From NCBI RefSeq assembly GCF_013839445.1, contig NZ_JACDIT010000006.1, positions 124,001 to 188,000 on the forward strand: a stretch of DNA of 64,000 nucleotides. The letters are read 5' to 3'. The notes beneath the pieces were generated by a model that saw only the letters and a program-made list of their open reading frames with translations, was not told the DNA's origin and searched no databases. Of the stretch, positions 1 to 7,942 are shown one piece after another (positions within the stretch are counted from its first letter, which is position 1; each line of letters begins with the position of its first letter). The translations under genes and the position numbers were made by a program. The stretch comes from Chthonobacter albigriseus. GTDB taxonomy: Bacteria; Pseudomonadota; Alphaproteobacteria; Rhizobiales; Pleomorphomonadaceae.

Positions 1-873
1 GTGAGCTTCGGCGAGCATCGGATTCTGTTCCGGCCGCGCGACAGCTTCGACCAGCATCTCCTCGGCTCCACCCTGCAGGTCAGTCCGGAGCCGAGCGAGA
101 TCAGGTGGATCCACGACGTTTTCGGAAACTGCATCACCCGCGTCTCCATTCCGGGCACCTCCAGCATCCTCCGGTTCGAGACGACCATCCGGCTCGACCA
201 CACCCCGCTCCAGGTGCCGAATTTTCGGATCGACGAGGACGCCCGGACCTATCCGATCGCCTACACGGAAGACGACAGGGCCGACTTCGGCCGGGCAGCG
301 GACCGCCACTATCCAGATCAGGTGGACGAGGTCGGCCAGTGGGCGCGGCGCTTCCTGCGGGTGGGTCGGCCCACGGAAACCGGGGCCTTGCTGATGACGC
401 TCTGCTTTGCGATCCGCGAAAGCTTCGTCTACGCCCGGCGAACGGAGGCGGGCACCCAGCCGCCGGACGTCACGCTGCGGCTGCGCCGCGGAACGTGCCG
501 GGATTTCGCCCTGTTGATGATGGAGGCCGTTCGATCGCTCGGCTTCGCTGCACGGTTTGTTACGGGCTACATCTATGTGCCGGACCGCGACGGGTCCGTG
601 ACGCTCGGGGGTGGCTCCACCCACGCGTGGTGCCAGATCTACCTTCCGGGATCGGGCTGGGTCGAGTTCGACCCGACCAACGGGATTGTCGGCAACCAGG
701 ACCTGATCCGGGTCGCTGTTGCGCGGGACCCGCGGCAGGCCATCCCGCTGACCGGGAGCTTCCACGGCTACGCTTCCGACGATCTCGGAATGAGCGTCCA
801 GGTGAACGTCACGACGGAGAAGTCGGGGGAAGAGCGCCGGCTCGATGGAACGGATCGTGCAAGGTCTCGTTGA
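1..873 (+). CDS. transglutaminase-like family protein (5' truncated by window edge)
   Basis: Bacterial transglutaminase-like (papain-fold) protein of unknown substrate. The visible part opens with the beta-rich N-terminal region (SFGEHRILFRPRD) that normally follows a short lead of about 20 residues, so the GTG at base 1 is probably an internal valine and the true start lies upstream. The triad is complete: Cys in RGTCRDF (about residue 166 of the visible part), His in THAW (208), Asp in FDPTNG (224). A second transglutaminase-like gene follows 52 bases downstream on the same strand, so the two are likely cotranscribed. It may have a proteolytic or amide-forming role; nothing in the sequence decides between them. 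Confidence 0.85.
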   Translation: MSFGEHRILFRPRDSFDQHLLGSTLQVSPEPSEIRWIHDVFGNCITRVSIPGTSSILRFETTIRLDHTPLQVPNFRIDEDARTYPIAYTEDDRADFGRAADRHYPDQVDEVGQWARRFLRVGRPTETGALLMTLCFAIRESFVYARRTEAGTQPPDVTLRLRRGTCRDFALLMMEAVRSLGFAARFVTGYIYVPDRDGSVTLGGGSTHAWCQIYLPGSGWVEFDPTNGIVGNQDLIRVAVARDPRQAIPLTGSFHGYASDDLGMSVQVNVTTEKSGEERRLDGTDRARSR

Positions 874-925
874 AGCTGCGCGACCGATCCGCGACACACG
901 CGTACGGCCACGGATTGGAGCGACC

Positions 926-1735
926 ATGAAGATACGTGCCGGCTATTCCCTGAGCTACCAGTGCCCCCAGCCGACGCCAATGCTGCTCGTGCTCAACATC
1001 CACCCGTCCAGGCGCGTGGATCTTCTCACGGACCAGGTGCTCGTCTTCGACCCGCCGTTGCAGGCCTGGGACTATGTCGACGGGTTCGGCAACACCTGCA
1101 CGCGCATCGTTGCGCCGGCCGGGATCACCACCATCTCCACCGCGTTCGAGATCTACGACAGCGGACAGCCCGACATCATCCAGCGCGACGCGGTCCAGCA
1201 CGACGTCAAGGACCTCCCGGACGAGGTGCTCGTCTACCTGCTGGGTAGCCGTTATTGCGACACGGATCGGCTGAGCGAGTTCGCGTGGCAGACCTTTTCC
1301 TCGACACCGCCAGGCTGGGCACGCGTGCAGGCGATCTGCGACTTCGTGCATGGGCACATCGCGTTCAACTACCAGAATGCAAACCCGCTGCGGACGGCGT
1401 TCGACGGGTTCAACGACCGGACGGGCGTCTGCCGCGATTTCGCGCACCTGGCCATAACGCTCTGCCGGTGCATGAACATCCCGGCGAGATACTGCACGGG
1501 TTACCTCGGCGACATCGGCGTTCCGGCGGTCCCGGATCCGATGGATTTCAGCGCGTGGTTCCAGGTCTATCTCGGCGGGCACTGGTACACGTTCGATGCC
1601 CGACACAACAAGCCGCGCATCGGCCGTATCCTGATGGCAACGGGCCGGGACGCGACGGATGTCGCGCTCTCCACCAACTTCGGCCCCTCGCAGCTGGTCA
1701 AGTTCGAGGTGGTGACGGAGGAGGTTCTCGCCTGA
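926..1735 (+). CDS. transglutaminase-like family protein with Ser at the usual His position
   Basis: A 269-residue transglutaminase-like protein, second of a tandem pair. I chose the ATG at 926 because the upstream in-frame codons are not family-like and a GGAG lies just before it. Cys169 (TGVCRDF) and Asp224 (FDARHN) occupy the first and third triad positions. The motif that normally reads HAW reads SAW, with Ser209 replacing the expected His. I recall close relatives with DFSAWF, so this may be a subfamily trait rather than a local mutation. No signal peptide is visible, so it is probably cytoplasmic. The substrate is unknown, and activity is uncertain because of the Ser. Confidence 0.85.
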   Translation: MKIRAGYSLSYQCPQPTPMLLVLNIHPSRRVDLLTDQVLVFDPPLQAWDYVDGFGNTCTRIVAPAGITTISTAFEIYDSGQPDIIQRDAVQHDVKDLPDEVLVYLLGSRYCDTDRLSEFAWQTFSSTPPGWARVQAICDFVHGHIAFNYQNANPLRTAFDGFNDRTGVCRDFAHLAITLCRCMNIPARYCTGYLGDIGVPAVPDPMDFSAWFQVYLGGHWYTFDARHNKPRIGRILMATGRDATDVALSTNFGPSQLVKFEVVTEEVLA

Positions 1736-1781
1736 CGGCATAGTCGGACCGGTCGTCGACGCCGCCGGGGGCGACCCGCGG

Positions 1782-2813
1782 TCAGTCCACGTCCTCCAAA
1801 GCGGCTTCCTCCGCCGGGATCGCCGGGCCGCTCAGCCCGAAGCGCGCGGCGATATCAGGTGCATAGGTGAGAAGGTCGGACCGGAGCCGGAGGAGGGACA
1901 AGTCCTTGGCCTTCGCCTCCAGCATGACGTCGAAAACGAGCCCGTCGACCTGGCGCATGAAGGCGATGAACTCGAACGGCTGGCAAAAGTCGGCATGGTT
2001 GGTCCAGACCGGCGCGGCGAGACTGGTCTCCGCTTTCCCGGTCTTCGGATTCTTTCGCTTGATCTCGCGCAGCTCCGTACGCGGCGAGGAGAAGTGAACC
2101 TTCGGCCGAACCGTCTCCGGCCAGGTCCGCAGCATGGCCTCCACGGTCGGACGCATCGCCAAACCATCCCGGTTCAGGCAGTGGAAGTGCTGGTGGTCGA
2201 AGATCAGCGGCACGCCGGTGCGTTCGTGGATCCAGAGCGTGTCCGATGCATCGAACCGCAGGTCATCATGCTCGAGCGTCAGGCGACGTCTGACGAGGTC
2301 AGGCAGGACGTCCCAGGTTCGCACCCACGCCTCGCGCGACAGCAGCCGATCGCCGTAGACGCCGCCGACATGGATGACGAGGACGGCCTCTGGTCCGAGT
2401 TCCATGAGGTCGAGCATCTCGGCCTGTGACCGGAGATCCCAGACACTCTTGGCGACGAGCGTCTCGTCGGGGCTGTTCAGCACTACGAACTGCGAGGGAT
2501 GGAAGGACAATCGGATGTCCCGCTGCCGGGCCTTGGCCCCGACGGCGCGGAGTTCCGCTTCGCACTCGCGGACCATGCTGTGGAACTGCGGCATGTCAGG
2601 GTGTGTGGCGTAGGGGGCGAGATCCGATGACATCCGATACATCGAGATCCCGTTGTCCGTGAGATGGTCGAGGATCGCGTCCAGGTAGACGAGCGACTGG
2701 CGCAGATGCGGGTTCTGAGCCCAGCGGCGGGTGTCGTTCGACTTCAGGTCCGGGTTTCCCATCACCTTTACCGGGAAGCCCAGCCGCAAAGGTCCGTTCA
2801 TCTCATCATCCAT
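1782..2813 (-). CDS. uvsE: UV damage endonuclease UvsE/UvdE
   Basis: UV damage endonuclease, a TIM-barrel metal-dependent enzyme that nicks DNA 5' of UV photoproducts and abasic sites and starts an excision pathway independent of UvrABC. Family signatures are the N-terminal RLGFPVKVMGNPDLK, RLSFHPSQFVVLNSPD, LVIHVGG, LIFDHQHFHCLN and KVHFSSPR, which carry the His/Glu/Asp metal ligands. The frame stays open up to 2879, but those 22 extra residues are not family-like, so I placed the start at 2813; ATG 2801 is also possible. It is divergent from exbB across a 363-base gap. The gene has no obvious operon partner. Confidence 0.92.
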   Translation of the reverse strand: MDDEMNGPLRLGFPVKVMGNPDLKSNDTRRWAQNPHLRQSLVYLDAILDHLTDNGISMYRMSSDLAPYATHPDMPQFHSMVRECEAELRAVGAKARQRDIRLSFHPSQFVVLNSPDETLVAKSVWDLRSQAEMLDLMELGPEAVLVIHVGGVYGDRLLSREAWVRTWDVLPDLVRRRLTLEHDDLRFDASDTLWIHERTGVPLIFDHQHFHCLNRDGLAMRPTVEAMLRTWPETVRPKVHFSSPRTELREIKRKNPKTGKAETSLAAPVWTNHADFCQPFEFIAFMRQVDGLVFDVMLEAKAKDLSLLRLRSDLLTYAPDIAARFGLSGPAIPAEEAALEDVD

Positions 2814-3176
2814 CGTGTTGGAACCCCAAAAACCTAACGCGCGCGACCGGATATGGTTTGGCGGAGGTCGGGCGGGCAAGTTCGCCAGAACGCCCGGCCA
2901 CGAGCTTGCGCCATTCGAACGTCCTTACGATGGACGCCTCCGGGCAGATCAGACGCGCTGCCCGAGCGGGCAGGAGGTCTCCGGTTCGGACACCGCCGAG
3001 GCCGCTTTGCCTTGACAGCGACAATTGTGGAGTCTTTCATTCCACTTTATAGAGGCGGCCGTCGTCCCGCAGGCTGGCAGGTCCCGACGTCAACGCCGGA
3101 TCGGACAATTCGGGGTGCGACACGATCGGAATCGGGGCTGCGAGGGGTCGTCCCTCGACCAGATGAGGAATGGGGA
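2814..3176 (+). other. intergenic region between divergent uvsE and exbB
   Basis: A 363-base non-coding stretch serving two divergent genes. I see a plausible promoter for exbB inside it (listed separately) and no convincing small gene. Long open frames here are simply low-stop, high-GC sequence without family resemblance. Confidence 0.6.
3012..3045 (+). promoter_or_regulatory. candidate exbB promoter with overlapping inverted repeat
   Basis: A consensus TTGACA lies at 3012-3017. Seventeen bases later is a weak -10, TTTCAT (3035-3040). The inverted repeat GTGGA (3027-3031) / TCCAC (3041-3045) and the palindrome ACAATTGT (3021-3028) fall across this spacer. That is a good position for a repressor, presumably metal-responsive given exbB-exbD-tonB downstream. 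The factor is not identifiable by eye, and it does not match the classical Fur box. Confidence 0.4.
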
Positions 3177-3962
3177 ATGGGTGACATGCCGGTTACGATC
3201 AGTGCTGCCGCGGTGGCATCGGATCTGGTTCCAGGCGCCGCTCCTGCATCCCTGGCGCAGTCTGCGGCCGCCGCGCATTCACACGGTTCCTCGGCCTACG
3301 CCATGTTCCTGCAGGCCGACGTGGTGGTGAAGGCTGTGATGCTGGGTCTGCTGGCCGCGTCCCTCGTCACCTGGACCGTTTGGATCGCCAAGTCGCTGCA
3401 ACTTGCCCGCTGGCGTCGGCGCCTCAGGCGGGACATCGGCGCGCTGGCGGGCTGCCGGAGCCTTGTCGAGGCAGCGACGACATTCGGCTTCGGCGAGGGC
3501 GTCGTGTCACGGATGATCCAGGCCACAGCGCAGGAAACCCGGATCTCGGAGCATGCGACGGGCAGCCTTAAGGAGCGTGTCGCCTCACACCTGGATCGCA
3601 TCGAGACGGCGAACGGGCGCTCGACGATGGCTGGAACCGGCATCCTCGCAACCATCGGATCCACCGCACCCTTCGTGGGGCTGTTCGGCACCGTGTGGGG
3701 CATCATGAACGCGTTCGTCGGGATTTCGAAGGCGCAGACCACCAACCTCGCGGTGGTGGCGCCGGGCATCGCCGAAGCTCTACTGGCGACGGCCTTTGGC
3801 CTCGTCGCGGCGATCCCGGCGGTGGTGATCTACAACGGTCTCTCCCGTTCGATCGCCGGCTACCGCGTGCTGGTGGGCGACGCCGCTGCCGAAGTCCAGC
3901 GCCTCGTATCCCGCGACCTCGACCGTCACCGGGTCTCCGCAGCTTCGGCAGCGGCGGAATAG
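3177..3962 (+). CDS. exbB: ExbB-type proton channel subunit (MotA/TolQ/ExbB family)
   Basis: A 261-residue inner-membrane protein that, with ExbD, uses the proton-motive force to energise TonB. Segments in order: a short alanine-rich N-terminus, a first membrane helix (ADVVVKAVMLGLLAASLVTW), a cytoplasmic region, then the paired helices of the MotA/TolQ/ExbB domain around GILATIGSTAPFVGLFGTVWG and ALLATAFGLVAAIPAVVIYN. The start ATG 3177 is preceded by GAGG at a fair distance; ATG 3186 is an alternative. It is first in an exbB-exbD-tonB operon, 18 bases before exbD. The set probably drives TonB-dependent uptake of iron chelates or haem. No receptor gene is nearby. Confidence 0.95.
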   Translation: MGDMPVTISAAAVASDLVPGAAPASLAQSAAAAHSHGSSAYAMFLQADVVVKAVMLGLLAASLVTWTVWIAKSLQLARWRRRLRRDIGALAGCRSLVEAATTFGFGEGVVSRMIQATAQETRISEHATGSLKERVASHLDRIETANGRSTMAGTGILATIGSTAPFVGLFGTVWGIMNAFVGISKAQTTNLAVVAPGIAEALLATAFGLVAAIPAVVIYNGLSRSIAGYRVLVGDAAAEVQRLVSRDLDRHRVSAASAAAE

Positions 3963-3980
3963 CGGAATAGGAGAAGCGCA

Positions 3981-4463
3981 ATGGCAGCCAGACCCCGGGG
4001 CGGCGACGATCTCGTCGAGATGCACGAGATCAACGTGACACCTTTCATCGACGTCATGCTGGTGCTGCTCATCATCTTCATGGTGGCGGCGCCCCTCTCC
4101 ACCGTGGAGGTGCCCGTGGATCTGCCGGGGTCCACGGCTTTGCCCGCGCCACGGCCGGAGAGGCCGATCTACCTCTCGATCAGCAAGGATCTGACGCTGG
4201 CCCTCGGTGACGAGACGCTGCCGCGCGGAGCCCTTCCGACCGCGCTTGATGCCGCAACCGGCGGTGACCGTGAGGAGCGGATCTTTCTGCGGGCCGACGC
4301 CGGCGTCGCCTATGGCGATCTCACCGACGTGATGAATGCGCTCCGCGCTGCCGGGTATCACAAGGTGGCACTGGTCGGACTGGAACTCACACCAGGCGCC
4401 GGCGCCACCGTCACCGCGCCAGCGATAGTCCCGTCCGGCCCGGTCCGGGGTCGCGCACCGTGA
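3981..4463 (+). CDS. exbD: ExbD-type biopolymer transport protein
   Basis: A 160-residue partner of ExbB. The N-terminus EMHEINVTPFIDVMLVLLIIFMVAAPL is the conserved ExbD/TolR entry. Its membrane Asp in FIDVML is the residue known in the family to carry protons. A periplasmic domain follows (RIFLRADAGVAYGDLTDVMNALRAAG). The C-terminal tail after KVALVGLEL is Ala/Pro-rich and longer than in many ExbDs. The last codons overlap the GTG start of tonB (GTGA), so the two are translationally coupled. Confidence 0.95.
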   Translation: MAARPRGGDDLVEMHEINVTPFIDVMLVLLIIFMVAAPLSTVEVPVDLPGSTALPAPRPERPIYLSISKDLTLALGDETLPRGALPTALDAATGGDREERIFLRADAGVAYGDLTDVMNALRAAGYHKVALVGLELTPGAGATVTAPAIVPSGPVRGRAP

Positions 4464-5497
4464 GGACCGACACCCTGGTTTTCGATCCGAGGAGGACGAG
4501 CCCGTTCGCCGGCTTGCCGGTTGTCGGCGGAGGGCCGCAGCGACGCGACCGGTCGCCCGAGCCCTGGTCGGTGGCGCTCGCCCTCGCCATGACGATCCAT
4601 GCCGGCGTGATCCTGCCGGCGGTGTTCGGCGCGAACCCCGTAATCCCGACGCCGGCAGGGCCGGAGGCGCTGGTGATGATCGATCTGCCGGCCGAACTCG
4701 CACTGCCGCCTGATGAAAGCGTCGAGAGCGTCGCCGCGCCCGATGTACCTGCGGTTCGGATCGCCGAACAACAGCCGGCCGACCCGTTCGAGCGAGAGGC
4801 TCCTGGTCCCGCCGTGATCGACCCGTCGCCCCGCCCCGAGGTGGTGGAGGAAGCCTCGTCGATGGCAGAGACGTCGGTGCCGACCGAGGCGGTGGAGCCG
4901 GCCAGGAGCGTGCAGAGGGCGCCTGCCCCTGCGCCGGTCGAAGACGCGGCGCCGGTCGGGCCCGCGGACCCTCCGCCACCGGAGATCGCTTCGTCGATTG
5001 CCGCCGAGCCGAAGGCGGCGCAGGTGGCGGAACAGGGTGTGCCACCCCTTCCGCCCCGCCGGCCGAAGGCGGCCGAACCGTCTGTCTCGCTTAAGCAGAA
5101 GCCGGCGATGCCGCCGCGCGAGACGCAGGTGGCGACCGATCCGCGCAAGCGGCAACCGCCCGTCGCGTCCGCCGGACAGCAGGCCAGCCAGGCCGCCTCG
5201 GGCGCCGGTCGGACCGACCCCGACGCGCTTTCCCGTTTTTTGGCTTCGGTGCGCGCCGACATCATGCGCCAGCGGCGTGGTCTGCACGGGTCGGGGCGCG
5301 GCCGGCATGCGGTCGTCCGGTTCCGGATTGCGGCGTCGGGGGAGATCGCCGATATCGCGGTGGTGCGCAGTTCGGGGGCATCGGTGCTCGACGAGGCGGC
5401 GGTGGCCCTGGTGCGGCGCGCGAGTCCGGTACCGCCGATTCCTGCGGATCTTGGACGAGAGGCGATCAACGCGACCCTGCCGATCCGATTTGACTGA
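4460..5497 (+). CDS. tonB: TonB family energy transducer
   Basis: A 345-residue TonB-like protein that spans the periplasm and passes ExbBD energy to outer-membrane receptors. It has one N-terminal membrane helix (WSVALALAMTIHAGVILPAVFG, about residues 36-56). A long Pro/Ala/Glu-rich periplasmic linker follows, with VPPLPPRRPK near the middle. The C-terminal TonB domain contains VVRFRIAASGEIADIAVVRSSG and ends LPIRFD. The GTG start overlaps the exbD stop. It is last in the operon and convergent with argO, with about 120 bases between them and no obvious terminator hairpin. Confidence 0.92.
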   Translation: MRTDTLVFDPRRTSPFAGLPVVGGGPQRRDRSPEPWSVALALAMTIHAGVILPAVFGANPVIPTPAGPEALVMIDLPAELALPPDESVESVAAPDVPAVRIAEQQPADPFEREAPGPAVIDPSPRPEVVEEASSMAETSVPTEAVEPARSVQRAPAPAPVEDAAPVGPADPPPPEIASSIAAEPKAAQVAEQGVPPLPPRRPKAAEPSVSLKQKPAMPPRETQVATDPRKRQPPVASAGQQASQAASGAGRTDPDALSRFLASVRADIMRQRRGLHGSGRGRHAVVRFRIAASGEIADIAVVRSSGASVLDEAAVALVRRASPVPPIPADLGREAINATLPIRFD

Positions 5498-5618
5498 GCC
5501 GGCATCGGACGAGGGTCGTCACCGCCCCTTCAATCGCCCATCGGCGTTCATGGCGCGGCAGGTTGGCATCGCTGTCGGTATCGCCGAGATGGCCGATGGA
5601 GCCGTGGTCCGGATGCGG

Positions 5619-6248
5619 TCAGGTCGGCGACCCGAACGCGGAGGCGGCCAGCGAGACTGCAAGCGCGAGCATGACGATCCCGACGGCGAAATCGAGGGCG
5701 CGCCAGACGGAGGGACGGTTGAACAGAGGCTGCAGGTGGCGGGCACCGAATCCGAGCAGGGTGAACCAGGCGAAGCTCGCGAGGGCGGCGCCCGCGACGA
5801 AGACCGGTCGATCCTCCAAGGGCTGCGCCGTACCGGCCGCCCCCATCAGCAGAACGGTGTCGAGGTAGACGTGGGGATTGAAGAAGGTGAAGCCGGCGGT
5901 GACGGCCAAGGCGCGTCCCAGCGACTGCCCCTCCGAGGCCATCGGCGTGACGGTTTCCGTCGTCGAGGCTCGGCGAAGGGCAACCAGCCCGTAGCAGCCA
6001 AGGAACACCGCACCGCCGAGGGCGAGGGCTGTCGCCATTTGTGGCGCACCGGCAAGGAATGCCCCCACGCCGCTCACGCCGAGGGTGATCAGGAGTGCGT
6101 CGGAGGCACCACAGAAGAGCACGACGGGTCCGACATGTTCGCGGCGGAGCCCCTGGCGGAGCACGAAGAGGTTCTGGGCGCCGATGGCCATGATGAGGGC
6201 GGCGGAGAGGGCAAAGCCTGTCGTGAACGGTGCGATCAGATCGGTCAT
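5619..6248 (-). CDS. argO: LysE/ArgO family amino-acid exporter
   Basis: A 209-residue inner-membrane exporter of basic amino acids (arginine/lysine) with the six-helix LysE fold. The N-terminal signature ALIMAIGAQNLFVLRQGLRREH and the later FTFFNPHVYLDTVLLMG are diagnostic. ATG 6248 (MTDLIAPF) is chosen because upstream in-frame codons lie inside the shared regulatory region. It is divergent from the LysR-type gene argP, the classic exporter/regulator arrangement. Expression is expected to be induced by intracellular basic amino acids through ArgP. Confidence 0.93.
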   Translation of the reverse strand: MTDLIAPFTTGFALSAALIMAIGAQNLFVLRQGLRREHVGPVVLFCGASDALLITLGVSGVGAFLAGAPQMATALALGGAVFLGCYGLVALRRASTTETVTPMASEGQSLGRALAVTAGFTFFNPHVYLDTVLLMGAAGTAQPLEDRPVFVAGAALASFAWFTLLGFGARHLQPLFNRPSVWRALDFAVGIVMLALAVSLAASAFGSPT

Positions 6249-6273
6249 GCGACCTGCATGAGGCCGAGCAGCA

Positions 6274-6290
6274 AACAAGAGAAGCTTGTT
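6274..6290. promoter_or_regulatory. perfect inverted repeat, candidate ArgP operator 1
   Basis: AACAAG (6274-6279), spacer AGAAG, CTTGTT (6285-6290): perfect six-base arms around a five-base spacer, midway between argO and argP. The T-N11-A-like geometry is typical of LysR regulators. Its centre is 29 bases from the second repeat. Confidence 0.6.
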
Positions 6291-6302
6291 CTTCTGAACC
6301 GA

Positions 6303-6319
6303 ATGAAGCAAAACTTCAT
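6303..6319. promoter_or_regulatory. perfect inverted repeat, candidate ArgP operator 2
   Basis: ATGAAG (6303-6308), spacer CAAAA, CTTCAT (6314-6319): the same 6+5+6 geometry as the first repeat. It ends two bases before the argP ATG and occupies the place of its ribosome binding site. A bound protein or RNA hairpin here would hinder argP expression, consistent with autorepression. Confidence 0.55.
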
Positions 6320-6321
6320 CG

Positions 6322-7239
6322 ATGATCGACTATCCGGCCTTGGCGGCCGTGGCCGCCATCCTTCGAGAGGGAAGCTTCGAGCGCGCCGCCGGTGCCCTCC
6401 GGATCACACCGTCCGCGATTTCACAGCGGGTTCGCGGACTTGAGGAGAGACTTGGTGCGATCCTGATCGTCCGGGGCCAGCCCTGCCGGCCGACCGACCT
6501 CGGCCGCGCCCTGGTGGCTCATTTCGATAGGGTGCAGATGCTGGAGGCGGACCTGGCCCCGGTCTTCGGCCACATGCCGGACGAGGGCATGCCGCCCCTG
6601 ACCCTCAAGGTCGCGGTCAATGCCGACAGCCTTGCCACCTGGTTTCCCGCGGCCCTTGCCGATTTCGGCGTCACGACGAACCTCGCCATTCACCTGACGC
6701 TGGATGACGAGGGACATACCGCAGAGCGCCTTCGCAGCGGCGAGGTGCTGGCCGCCGTCACTGCCGATCCCGGGGCCGTGCAAGGCTGTCGAACCGTTCC
6801 CCTCGGTGTTTTGCGCTATGCGGCCTGCGCCAGCCCCGGTTTCGTAGCCCGTCATTTCCCCGGCGGGGTGACGGCCGATGCGCTCACCAAGGCCCCGCAG
6901 CTGAGGTTCGACAACCGGGACATGCTCCAGGCGCGGTGGATGGCGGCATTCCATGGGACGGAGCAGGCCGGTCCCGTTCATCGGGTGCCGTCCACCCACG
7001 CCTTCCTGGATCTCGCGCTGGCCGGGCTGGCGTGGGGCATGCAACCCCTCGCCCTCGCCGCCCCGCACATCGATGCAGGCCACCTGGTTGAACTCCCGCC
7101 GGGGCGACGGCTGGACATCGACCTCTACTGGACCGTCTCCCGCCTCCCCGTCTCATCGCTTCGAGACCTGACGCGGGCTGTGCGAGCCGCCGGACGAAGC
7201 CGGCTGATGCAGCCGCCGGGAAACAGACCTCAGCCCTGA
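6322..7239 (+). CDS. argP: LysR-family regulator ArgP/LysG
   Basis: A 305-residue LysR-type transcription factor of the ArgP/LysG branch that controls the adjacent basic-amino-acid exporter. The N-terminal winged helix reads SFERAAGALRITPSAISQRVRGLEERLGAILIVR, with the recognition helix ending in SQRV. Residues from about 90 form the effector domain (LKVAVNADSLATWF). The ATG has no clear Shine-Dalgarno because a perfect inverted repeat lies directly upstream. Known ArgP proteins bind Arg and Lys and activate argO. The 3' end overlaps the convergent DUF6481 gene by about 10 bases. Confidence 0.93.
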   Translation: MIDYPALAAVAAILREGSFERAAGALRITPSAISQRVRGLEERLGAILIVRGQPCRPTDLGRALVAHFDRVQMLEADLAPVFGHMPDEGMPPLTLKVAVNADSLATWFPAALADFGVTTNLAIHLTLDDEGHTAERLRSGEVLAAVTADPGAVQGCRTVPLGVLRYAACASPGFVARHFPGGVTADALTKAPQLRFDNRDMLQARWMAAFHGTEQAGPVHRVPSTHAFLDLALAGLAWGMQPLALAAPHIDAGHLVELPPGRRLDIDLYWTVSRLPVSSLRDLTRAVRAAGRSRLMQPPGNRPQP

Positions 7240-7628
7240 CTGCGCGCCTTGCGAGCCTGATAGCGGGCGTCACGCTGCGCCTTTCGGGCGGCGTCGTCTT
7301 CCACGACACGCACCGCGCGATCCCGGTCGGCTCGCCGGCGGGCATCCTCGGCCGCCTGTGCTGCAGCGAGCTCCGCCGCTTCCGCGGCAAGGCGGGCCTC
7401 GTTGCGGGCCTGCTCGGCTGCAAGGGCTTCGGCCCGGCGCTCGTCCTCTTCGGCCTGACGCTTGGCAAGGCGCTCGTTTCGGGCGTCCGCGATCGCTTTG
7501 CGTTCGGCAGCCCTGGCTACGACGTCGGCGTCGTCCGACGGCTTGCGGCTCTTGAAGCGCTCCAGGAGCGCAGCCTTGGCCGCTTCGGCCGTCTTGCGAC
7601 GCTCGGCGAGATCATCGACCTTCTTCAT
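7230..7628 (-). CDS. DUF6481 family protein
   Basis: A 132-residue, highly charged, almost entirely helical protein rich in Ala, Arg, Glu and Lys. The N-terminus MKKVDDLAERRKTAEAAKAALLERFKSR matches the DUF6481 family as I know it. A long run of EARLAAEAAELAAAQAAEDAR-like sequence predicts a coiled coil or single long helix. The start at 7628 is the ATG preceding the family-like sequence; the open frame upstream is not similar. No function is known. Its basic ends could suggest nucleic-acid or ribosome contact, which is only a guess. Confidence 0.75.
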   Translation of the reverse strand: MKKVDDLAERRKTAEAAKAALLERFKSRKPSDDADVVARAAERKAIADARNERLAKRQAEEDERRAEALAAEQARNEARLAAEAAELAAAQAAEDARRRADRDRAVRVVEDDAARKAQRDARYQARKARSQG

Positions 7629-7942
7629 CAAACAGTTTGTCCTTGTGCGTGAAAGAGATGCAGCCACTCGAATGCCGACCGACCCTGGTCTCGAACAACG
7701 TCGAGAATGGCTCGGTGTTCCGGCGCGGCTCGTGGCCGCGACAGCTCCATGAGCGTCGTCCTGGCGTGAATCCTGAGGTGTATGTAGTGGACGGCCGGCC
7801 AACAGTCCACCGCCGGATGGTAGAAGGGCTGGGAAGGTCGAGGTCCCGCGGGCGCGTCTCGTGGTAGAAAAGCCTCTGCGGCGGGCGGCAACGCTTCGCG
7901 TATCGCGTCCGGAACAGCCGTGTCCGACCCGAGGTCTTCATC
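7629..7942. other. intergenic region between divergent DUF6481 and isomerase genes
   Basis: 314 bases with no convincing gene. It contains an inverted repeat GTGGAC (7787-7792) / GTCCAC (7805-7810) separated by 12 bases, of unknown meaning, and GAGG at 7931-7934 serving as ribosome binding site for the GTG at 7943. Confidence 0.5.

Noticed and set aside
3780-5505. Long minus-strand frames across exbB-exbD-tonB
   Set aside because: The plus strand carries the three recognised genes; the minus frames are Arg/Gly/Pro-rich shadows.
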